From assembly GCA_018267575.1 (NCBI GenBank), contig JAFDYF010000079.1, forward strand, positions 62,001 to 126,000: 64,000 nucleotides of DNA, read 5' to 3'. Made by a program: the position numbers and the translations under genes. Below the pieces are notes generated by a model, which searched no databases, was not told the origin of the DNA, and saw only the letters and a program-made list of their open reading frames with translations. The DNA comes from Bacteroidota bacterium. Lineage in GTDB: Bacteria; Bacteroidota; Bacteroidia; Chitinophagales; Chitinophagaceae. Each line of letters opens with the position of its first letter. The stretch's first letter is position 1. Of the stretch, positions 9,313 through 16,135 are shown piece after piece.

Positions 9313-10557
9313 ATGGGAAAACATAATAAATGGGTCGATATTTCAATCCTTGGGCTTTGCATGGTGGGTTTTACAGGCATGATCATGCGAAGCAAAATTG
9401 TATTTGCCCTTCCTTTAATCAATTATAACCATTTAATCGAAGCCCATTCCCATTTTACTTTTGGCGGATGGGTGACGCTAGCATTGATGACCTTAATGGT
9501 ACACGAGCTGTTGCCACCGGCACTGAGCAAAAAAACAATCTATCAATGGTTTCTTGGGATTATTGCCTTTAGCTCCTGGGGCATGTTGGTTGCTTACTTC
9601 CTAAATGGCTATGCCAGTTTTTCCATAATCTGGTCATTTATTTTTATACTTACTGGTTTTGTTTTTAGCATTGTTTTTATAAGCGATTTGCTTAAAACGA
9701 ATTTGGGGAAAGTCCCAAAATTGCTTGCTATTGTATCTTTGATATGCTTGGTGCTTTCCTCATCAGGCACTTTTTACATTGCTTATATTTATTTTGCAAA
9801 ATCCTTCGATGCTATTTTATATAGGGATGCCCTGTTCACTTATCTGCATTTCCAATATAATGGCTTTTTTAGTCTAGCCATATTTTCAATATTGTTCAAT
9901 CAAATCTTAAAAAATGTTGAGCGCAATCGTAGGGTTCAAAAAAATATTGACCGCTTTAGCATTTGGCTTTGTGTTTCCATTCTCCCTTCTTTATTCCTTA
10001 CCTATTTATGGCAGAACCCCAACAACTGGTTCCGAGCTTTAGCTATTCTCGGGAGCGTTCTTTTACTGATGGTCTGTGCATGGTTCATCATGGCCGCAAA
10101 ATCATTTCAGCGTATTTTTTTTGAAGAAAGGCCAGTAACCCGTTTTTTGATTTTGATATCAATGGGATCTTTTCTGTTAAAAACATTTTTGCAATGCTTT
10201 ACCATTTTCCCATTGATCGGCAATGCCATTTTTGGAAACCGACCAATCATTATGGGATTTCTTCATTTGGTATTCCTTGCCTTCACGAGCTTATTTTTAC
10301 TGGCCTATTTTAGTAAGAATGGATTGCTTGACGAAACAAAAAGATTTACACGGATTGCCCTAATGGTATTTGCCATTGCCATCCTGCTGAACGAAATAAC
10401 GTTGATATCACAAGGGCTAACCACTATGTTGATGCCGGGTAGCAATCTGTTCCCTTGGGCACTTTGGGTAATCGGGATTTGTCTTTTTTCGGGGGCGGTA
10501 TTGGTGGCAGCATCTAGGTTCATGACAAATAAAAATAACAGGTTGCTCATTCGATAA
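9313..10557 (+). CDS. Polytopic membrane protein, possibly haem-copper-oxidase-I-like or NnrS-like
   Basis: A 414-residue integral membrane protein with about twelve hydrophobic segments and no signal peptide. Histidines fall in conserved-looking settings: HLIEAHSHFTFGGWV (residues about 36-50) and YLHFQYNGFF. Such H-x-H-x(5)-GW patterns resemble haem-binding helices of the cytochrome oxidase subunit I/NnrS kind, but the full set of ligands is not evident, so this is tentative. The neighbouring convergent genes encode c-type cytochromes, which supports a redox or respiratory setting. It stands alone as a plus-strand transcription unit after a 285-base gap. Confidence 0.6.
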   Translation: MGKHNKWVDISILGLCMVGFTGMIMRSKIVFALPLINYNHLIEAHSHFTFGGWVTLALMTLMVHELLPPALSKKTIYQWFLGIIAFSSWGMLVAYFLNGYASFSIIWSFIFILTGFVFSIVFISDLLKTNLGKVPKLLAIVSLICLVLSSSGTFYIAYIYFAKSFDAILYRDALFTYLHFQYNGFFSLAIFSILFNQILKNVERNRRVQKNIDRFSIWLCVSILPSLFLTYLWQNPNNWFRALAILGSVLLLMVCAWFIMAAKSFQRIFFEERPVTRFLILISMGSFLLKTFLQCFTIFPLIGNAIFGNRPIIMGFLHLVFLAFTSLFLLAYFSKNGLLDETKRFTRIALMVFAIAILLNEITLISQGLTTMLMPGSNLFPWALWVIGICLFSGAVLVAASRFMTNKNNRLLIR

Positions 10558-10714
10558 ACTCGACCTTAAAAAGTGGTTTGTACATTTTATACCGCTTTGC
10601 CCATTCGTTATCCACGAACCCATCAAACCAAAAATCAATCGAGCGATTAGCCCTCATGGCATTAACCAAATGCATCAACAACAAAGGCACCACTGCCCAT
10701 CGCCACAGTATCAT
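10547..10714 (-). CDS. Small uncharacterised ORF (55 residues), possibly a remnant
   Basis: Reading the minus strand from the ATG at 10714 gives 55 codons: a hydrophobic start (MILWRWAVVPLLLMHLVNA) followed by a polar, aromatic-rich segment (SIDFWFDGFVDNEWAKRY). The composition looks like real protein and it fills the gap after the membrane protein, whose end it overlaps by 11 bases convergently. It could be a small membrane protein or the tail of a decayed gene: an in-frame stop lies seven codons upstream of the ATG. Confidence 0.35.
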   Translation of the reverse strand: MILWRWAVVPLLLMHLVNAMRANRSIDFWFDGFVDNEWAKRYKMYKPLFKVEFIE

Positions 10715-10760
10715 TCGATGAACAGTGATGCCTATCTAACAAATATCAATTATTTCTTTC

Positions 10761-11267
10761 CTAGTTTTTCCCGTCATTTTTGCGCATGAACTCCAGCACA
10801 TCCCTAGCCTGCTCATCAGTCAGGTCCTGGTTGGGCATCCTAATCAGGCAAACAGCCATATCGGCCTGTGCAGCAAGGTCTTTATCAATCATCACCTTGG
10901 TATTGGTGATCCAGTTCATGATCCATTCAGGAGTCCTGCGATCGGTCACTCCTTTCCAGCCTGGGCCAACCAACAATTCGTTGGTCAGTTTATGGCAGGC
11001 AAAACATTTTGACCCATAAATAGCTTGTCCGGCGGCAGCCATTTTTTCATTTACTGGGTGAGACAACTGAATATCTTTAAATCGGCCAATACCTTTTGAG
11101 TTGATCCCGCTCATTTCAACCACTGTATCAGTTTTACCTTTTACAGCAGCACTATCATTGGTTATTTTCGCAGTGCTATCTTTATTGCTGTTTGAAGGGT
11201 TTGAAGTACACTGTGCCGCCATCAGACCAATGCCAGCGACTATAAAAAAGAGGAATGACTGTTTCAT
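10761..11267 (-). CDS. c-type cytochrome lipoprotein
   Basis: A 168-residue exported monohaem cytochrome c. The N-terminus is a lipoprotein-type signal with Cys in AAQCTSN, followed by a Ser/Thr/Asn/Lys-rich linker. The haem site is CFACH, and a later IRMPNQDL segment supplies the likely axial methionine. The fold matches class I cytochrome c (IMNWITNTK, VLEFMRKN C-terminal helix). It probably carries electrons in the periplasm. It is one of three cytochromes on this strand downstream of a porin-like gene; a 127-base gap separates it from the next one upstream. Confidence 0.9.
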   Translation of the reverse strand: MKQSFLFFIVAGIGLMAAQCTSNPSNSNKDSTAKITNDSAAVKGKTDTVVEMSGINSKGIGRFKDIQLSHPVNEKMAAAGQAIYGSKCFACHKLTNELLVGPGWKGVTDRRTPEWIMNWITNTKVMIDKDLAAQADMAVCLIRMPNQDLTDEQARDVLEFMRKNDGKN

Positions 11268-11394
11268 TTTTTTAGGTTTGTTTCGTGAATATTATATAGT
11301 AAAACAGGATTGTTTTATTCTCTGACCATTATAAAACGATACTAGCACATCATTGCCAATCGCTCCATTTGCCAGTAAGCCATTTTAAAATCGG

Positions 11395-11835
11395 CTACTT
11401 CTTTTTCGCAAGGGTACGTATATAATTAACTAGTCCCCAACGCTGCTCATCCGTAAATATTTTTTTATATCCGGGCATGGGTGTTCTCCCTTCCGACATT
11501 TTCCAGAAAATAGCTCCATCGCTCTCCCTTTGTACAGCAACCGATGTATGGTCGGCCGGTTTAGGGTTCAACCCCTGAGCGGCGGGTCCATCACCACGGC
11601 CTTTGTTTCCATGGCATGGACTACAGTTTGCCTGATATAAAGTTTTAGCGGCTGCTATGGAGGCGGCATTGCCCGCAATAGGGTTCTTTACATTGTCCGC
11701 GTCTTTGGGGGCAATCCAAGGACCTTTTTGTGCAATGGCACCAACAAACCATAGAGCTAACAGAGCCGAAAACCCAAGAAAGAATATAGTTTTAAAACGT
11801 AAAGCAATAGTAGAATTGCCAAATATTTTTTTCAT
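11395..11835 (-). CDS. c-type cytochrome
   Basis: A 146-residue protein with an N-terminal membrane/signal segment (about residues 14-34) and a single class I cytochrome c domain: haem motif CSPCHGNKGRGDGPAA, axial methionine in RTPMPGYKK, and a final helix (WGLVNYIRTLAKK). It resembles the cytochromes of alternative complex III and cytochrome-oxidase-associated electron carriers. It lies 127 bases upstream of the previous cytochrome gene on the same strand. Confidence 0.9.
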   Translation of the reverse strand: MKKIFGNSTIALRFKTIFFLGFSALLALWFVGAIAQKGPWIAPKDADNVKNPIAGNAASIAAAKTLYQANCSPCHGNKGRGDGPAAQGLNPKPADHTSVAVQRESDGAIFWKMSEGRTPMPGYKKIFTDEQRWGLVNYIRTLAKKK

Positions 11836-11891
11836 AATAATGAATGTTTGTTTTCTTAATTATGTACCATGTATAATGCTTTCGCAAAATA

Positions 11892-11920
11892 ATAGCACTG
11901 ACCTATTTGGCCAGTGCTAT
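11892..11920 (-). terminator. Stem-loop after the porin/cytochrome pair
   Basis: A perfect 9-bp stem (ATAGCACTG / CAGTGCTAT) with an 11-base loop that can close two further C-G pairs. On the minus strand it is followed by TATTTTG, so it may end transcription of the genes at 12000-13477. Confidence 0.5.
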
Positions 11921-11999
11921 CTACCTATCTAAAAATGTTATACAATGTTTTTATTTTATTAAATATATGATAAAAAAATCGAATTCAATATGACTGCTT

Positions 12000-12278
12000 T
12001 TATTGTTTCAGAAAAGCCACAATTTTTTCTCTTTCAGATTGCGTGAGCAAGGCCCTAGTTTGCATATGCATGCCGATGGTTTCCCACTGTTCGGGGGAGA
12101 AGGTGTTGGGCGAAGGCGTATTATGGCAACGTTGACAATTTTCGGCCCATAACTGAACGCCGGATTTGGCCGCTACTTTCTGGCTAGGCTTGCAGCTATC
12201 CATCAATAAGGGTAGCAGCGTTACAAAAAACAAGACTACGATAAGAAGAGATATATTTTTCATTTTCAGCATTTTCAT
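12000..12278 (-). CDS. Small c-type cytochrome, lipoprotein-like
   Basis: A 92-residue protein with a hydrophobic signal (core ISLLIVVLFFVTLLPLL) and a lipobox-like MDSC. It has one haem motif, CQRCH, a candidate axial methionine in GMHMQTR, and a short C-terminal helix (EREKIVAFLKQ). It is smaller than a normal cytochrome c domain. A second in-frame Met at residue 6 (12263) is an equally good start. It starts 11 bases after the porin-like gene and is almost surely co-transcribed with it. Confidence 0.82.
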   Translation of the reverse strand: MKMLKMKNISLLIVVLFFVTLLPLLMDSCKPSQKVAAKSGVQLWAENCQRCHNTPSPNTFSPEQWETIGMHMQTRALLTQSEREKIVAFLKQ

Positions 12279-12289
12279 AAAAATATATT

Positions 12290-13477
12290 TTAGAGTTGAA
12301 TAGAGAATTGAAGAAATAAACTATTGATTTTGTTACTGGTCGATGCCGCATTTATATTGCCGGTATAGGACTCATAACCCACTTTGAAAACAGTTCTCCA
12401 ATTGATCCAATAATTGAGACCAACAGTTACTGCATTTTGTATGAGCCCATTGGACCCTGCGGGATTATTATAAGTAGTGTACCTGCCTGCCAATTCCAGA
12501 TTTTTGATAAAGCCACTTGCCCCCGTGGGCCTGATGGAACCCTGTGCGAAAAATGAAGTAGCGTGTGTGTTGGAGGTATAAGGCAAACTATCTACTTGCG
12601 CCACATTGCTATTGATGTCCTGAATATTGTATTGGGATTTTATGTTCAGGAGAATCGGGTTGAAAAGCTTTACATAGTTGAGGTCAAATGCATAGGCATT
12701 CCCTTTTGCAGTGGGACTGGTTGAAACATCGCCTACTTTTCCAAACATTCCTGAAACACCAATTTCCAAAGAAGAATTGGAAAAAGGAAGTAATGCCACA
12801 CGGCCTGTAAGGGTTTTGTTATTGTTATTATCTGTGATGTTGCCGGCGCCTAGTGTTCCGTCTGGCATCAACTGACTTCCATTTGATAAGGCAAGGTCGT
12901 AACTCATTTTCATGCTCCCCAATGGAAGACCGCCCTCTACTTCAACCCCGTAATCGGTAGGTGCCATATCCGCAATGCCCATGGGGTCGGTTGGCAATTT
13001 GTCGATCCATCCGGCAGCCAATCTTTTTGAATAAGTACCAAAGGGAAGCACCAAATAACCTGCCCTAATAATGAGATTGGGTGCGGCAAAATAAGAAACA
13101 TCCGCCCAGTTTACGCCCAGACTATTGCCACTAAATGAGGGCTCGAATTCCAATAGAAATTTTTGACCATGCCTCCATAAAAGCATTGGGCTAAACTCAA
13201 AGTGGTCGGCATCGGGAAAACTGTTTGTCTTGCTAACCGAAGAAACACCACCAATGGTAGTTGTGTTTTTGATGGATGCAAACCCAACCGTAGCAAGACC
13301 TACCACCATAAAATGATCCATACCGGGTTTATTGTAGGAGGTCTGCTTTTCCAGTTCAGTAATACGATCCAAAACAGAAGAGTCAACCACTGTTTGCTGA
13401 GCTTTCAGTTCATTCATTAAGAAACCATTCATGAAAATGACTATTACCAATAGCCATAGAGCTTTTTGTGTTCTCAT
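12290..13477 (-). CDS. Porin-like outer-membrane beta-barrel protein
   Basis: A 395-residue exported protein with a signal peptide (ending LKAQQ), a short coiled or helical stretch (VLDRITELEKQ) typical of phosphate-selective-porin-like proteins, and a strand-rich barrel (FEFSPMLLW, LLEFEPSFSG, IRAGYLVLPFG, final strand NSLFLQFSIQL). The pattern fits an OprP/OprO-type or related porin; the solute is unknown. Its tight coupling to a c-type cytochrome suggests a shared role, perhaps uptake or electron exchange at the envelope, which is inference only. Confidence 0.75.
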   Translation of the reverse strand: MRTQKALWLLVIVIFMNGFLMNELKAQQTVVDSSVLDRITELEKQTSYNKPGMDHFMVVGLATVGFASIKNTTTIGGVSSVSKTNSFPDADHFEFSPMLLWRHGQKFLLEFEPSFSGNSLGVNWADVSYFAAPNLIIRAGYLVLPFGTYSKRLAAGWIDKLPTDPMGIADMAPTDYGVEVEGGLPLGSMKMSYDLALSNGSQLMPDGTLGAGNITDNNNNKTLTGRVALLPFSNSSLEIGVSGMFGKVGDVSTSPTAKGNAYAFDLNYVKLFNPILLNIKSQYNIQDINSNVAQVDSLPYTSNTHATSFFAQGSIRPTGASGFIKNLELAGRYTTYNNPAGSNGLIQNAVTVGLNYWINWRTVFKVGYESYTGNINAASTSNKINSLFLQFSIQL

Positions 13478-14031
13478 ACATTAAAATTAAAGTGCAGAAA
13501 TTTAGTTTAAAAAAGCAGCTATCATTTGTCAACCATATATCAAGCTTTCTATAATAAAGGTTGCATCATAAAAGCATTGATCAAAATTATAAGCAGCACC
13601 AAGTTAAACCCCTGACTAAAATCAGTCATAAGCATGACCAAAAGCAAATTTATTATTTTGATTGAAAAAAACCTTTTGCAATAAAAAAATTAACGCCTTT
13701 GCTCAATTGAAAAAAAACAATGGCTGGAATTTAATCGATTGTTGAAAAAAAATGCAATGGATCTAAAAATAAAATACGAAATCACATAGATCCAGTAAGG
13801 GTTTCACAGAAAGACACAAAGCAATTCTTCGATCTGGTTTGCTGCATTACAAAACGTATTTATACACTTTAATAACAGCAACTCATTTCGTCTTCAGTTG
13901 ATTGAACATCTTACAAAAATACTTACCCATAAACGTGAAATAAAGGAGTAAAATTCATGTTATTCAATTGTTAATCGAAAAATGATTGAGGCATGGGCCG
14001 GACATCTGTTATCAAAAAAGCAGCATAGAAA
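13478..14031. other. Intergenic region without a supported gene
   Basis: About 550 bases, strongly AT-rich with several poly-A tracts. I see no gene, RNA gene or convincing promoter pair. Confidence 0.5.
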
Positions 14032-15408
14032 TCATTTAATAATCTCCAACAAGGGTTTCAATGATTCATCTTTGATGGCAAAATTGGCCACTTCTTCTAC
14101 CCGTTTATTGTTGGCATTCAATGCAATACCGGTACCAGCCAACCTCAACATGCATAGATCGGTGATATCGCCGCCTACTGCTACCGCGTCAGCAGAATGG
14201 ATCCCAAAACGGTTCAAAATATAAATGAACATATTGGCATTGCATAAGTCGTGCTTGCATCTACTAAAATTATTTTTAAGGAAATAAGAAGACACCCTTA
14301 CTTCACCAGAAGCTTTATTCTGCACCATTTCCAATTCATGGCTCAGCGCAAAATCCAACCCCAATATGGTTTTTATATGATGTGAGATCAGGCTATAGCC
14401 ATCACTAACAATACCACACATATAACCCCGCAACTGAAGCTCCCGTATTACATGTACCGCCCCACCAATCAATGGGATAGATTCCACAATATTGACCATA
14501 TCGCTCATAGCTCTTCCCTCCAGCAGCCGGGCTATTTTTTTGGTACGCAGGTAATCGTTTTTTTCTTTTGACCTCAGGTCAGCCAGTTCCTTCTCAAAGC
14601 CAAAGCTTTTAGCCGCTTGTTGTATAAAATCACCACGCAGTAAAGTATTGTCCATTCCAAACACAATCATCTTTTTACACGAGTTGCCCAATTTCTTCAT
14701 GGCTAGCTCGATCTGCACACTCATCCGTTGAAGTTCTTCTTTGTCCGCTTCCTCATTTTTCCCACTAAAAATATTTACCCTTTTAAAAATAGCCTGTGCC
14801 ACTTGTTTTGCCATACGGCTCAGCGCTACCAATGGTTGCATATCGTTTTCTATTTCGCCGATACAGACTTCCTTGATTCTTGCATTTACCTGGTGCATGT
14901 CTATCAACAAACCAATATCAACCCCATAATCGTTCTCAAACTCCACTTTCTGAAAAAAGCTTTTTTTGCCAGCAATCATTCCGCTCAATGGTTGTTTAAA
15001 CCTTAACAAGTGGGGAAAGAAAAATTCAAGTAGCGGTTTTACCAAAATCTCTGTTACCCGGCCCGCTTGTCGATCAAAATAGGATTTTACAAAATCAGCT
15101 TCATCGTTTATCAATGGAAGGGTAAGTTTTTCAACAATATCCGCATCATAGTTTGGGATATCTGCATCCAAAAAAACAACCAATTCGTTTTTTGCAGCCA
15201 TCATGCCCTCCTGCATAGAGGAACCCTTGCCGAGTTGGGTGCTCGTGATCACTTTTACATTTTCTTTCTGGGCTTCCACAACGGTATTGTCAATCGATTG
15301 GTCATCCACGATAATAATCTCCGAAACCAATGCATTACGTTTTGCCTGAGCAATTACTTGACGAATTGTTTTTTCTTCGTTCAATGCGGGTATTACAACT
15401 GATATCAT
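14032..15408 (-). CDS. GpgS-like glycosyltransferase fused to a HAD domain lacking its nucleophile
   Basis: A 458-residue two-domain protein. Residues 1-210 are a GT-A glycosyltransferase very similar in pattern to glucosyl-3-phosphoglycerate synthase (GT81): ISVVIPALNEE, D81-A-D83, GRVTEILVKPLL, QPLSG and YGVDIGLLID all align with mycobacterial GpgS as I remember it. Residues about 245-458 are a SerB/HAD-type phosphatase fold with VSDG (motif II) and GGDITDLCML (motif IV). Motif I reads VFGMDNTLL, so the nucleophilic Asp is Gly251 while D253 remains; the codon is GGA. The arrangement implies synthesis and dephosphorylation of a glucosylglycerate-type solute in one chain, but phosphatase activity is doubtful. 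The GpgS metal-binding His region (HRNRPL) is NDMQPL here. Confidence 0.82.
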   Translation of the reverse strand: MISVVIPALNEEKTIRQVIAQAKRNALVSEIIIVDDQSIDNTVVEAQKENVKVITSTQLGKGSSMQEGMMAAKNELVVFLDADIPNYDADIVEKLTLPLINDEADFVKSYFDRQAGRVTEILVKPLLEFFFPHLLRFKQPLSGMIAGKKSFFQKVEFENDYGVDIGLLIDMHQVNARIKEVCIGEIENDMQPLVALSRMAKQVAQAIFKRVNIFSGKNEEADKEELQRMSVQIELAMKKLGNSCKKMIVFGMDNTLLRGDFIQQAAKSFGFEKELADLRSKEKNDYLRTKKIARLLEGRAMSDMVNIVESIPLIGGAVHVIRELQLRGYMCGIVSDGYSLISHHIKTILGLDFALSHELEMVQNKASGEVRVSSYFLKNNFSRCKHDLCNANMFIYILNRFGIHSADAVAVGGDITDLCMLRLAGTGIALNANNKRVEEVANFAIKDESLKPLLEIIK

Positions 15409-15575
15409 AGGTATTTTTTAAAAGATGATAATAAAGCGCATTCTCTCAATGTAGCAAAACTTTGCCAGTTGCCAAAATTATAGGGCAAGCAAACCGTTAA
15501 GAATACTTAACAATAGAAAAATAAATTGCAGTATTAAAAAGAATTGTAATAAAATAGCAAGTATACATAAAACCA

Positions 15576-15597
15576 TTTTAGCTTTTATGGGCTAAAA
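15576..15597 (+). promoter_or_regulatory. Leader hairpin upstream of the cold-shock-domain gene
   Basis: A perfect 7-bp stem (TTTTAGC / GCTAAAA) with an 8-base loop, ending 41 bases before the ATG at 15639. It could be a weak, temperature-labile structure in the mRNA leader, or simply an upstream terminator-like element. Confidence 0.3.
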
Positions 15598-15638
15598 AGA
15601 CGACCTTTCAGTATTATAAATTAAAGTCCCGAAAAAAT

Positions 15639-16091
15639 ATGTCAAAATCGCAAGAGAGTTTTGGTAAAAAAGAAAAAGAAAAGAAGAGAAAGAAACTGCA
15701 GCAGGAGAAAAAAGAAAAAATGGAAGAAAGAAAAGCGAATGCCAAAAAGGGCAAGACCCTTGATGAAATGATGGCCTATATTGATGAGAATGGGAACATT
15801 TCTTCTACCCCTCCCGACCCCAGAAGATTTAAAACTTTCAAATTAGAAGATATTCAAACCAGTGCCCCAAAGCATTTGGCAGAGGAACCCGAAGATCCCA
15901 TACGAAATGGCGTGGTTACTTTTTTTAATGATGCAAAAGGCTTTGGTTTTATAAAGGACCTGGTTTCGCAAGAAAGTGTGTTCATCCATGTGAACCAATT
16001 ATCAGAAAGAATTTCGGAAAATGATAAAGTAAGCTTTGAGGTACAAATGAGCCATAAAGGCCCGAGCGCTATTAATGTAAAAAAGATATAG
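15639..16091 (+). CDS. Cold-shock-domain protein with Lys-rich N-terminal extension
   Basis: A 150-residue nucleic-acid-binding protein. The first 45 residues are an exceptionally Lys/Glu-rich helical extension. The C-terminal 60 residues are a cold-shock domain with RNP1-like GFGFIKD and RNP2-like VFIHVNQL, starting at NGVVTFFND. It is expected to bind single-stranded RNA or DNA as a chaperone. The start is supported by the Lys-rich region beginning right after MSKSQESFGK. It is convergent with priA, 44 bases apart. A hairpin lies in its leader. Confidence 0.88.
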   Translation: MSKSQESFGKKEKEKKRKKLQQEKKEKMEERKANAKKGKTLDEMMAYIDENGNISSTPPDPRRFKTFKLEDIQTSAPKHLAEEPEDPIRNGVVTFFNDAKGFGFIKDLVSQESVFIHVNQLSERISENDKVSFEVQMSHKGPSAINVKKI

Positions 16092-16135
16092 TTGTACGAC
16101 GGAGATCTTTACTTGATCCTTTTAATTGGTATCCA

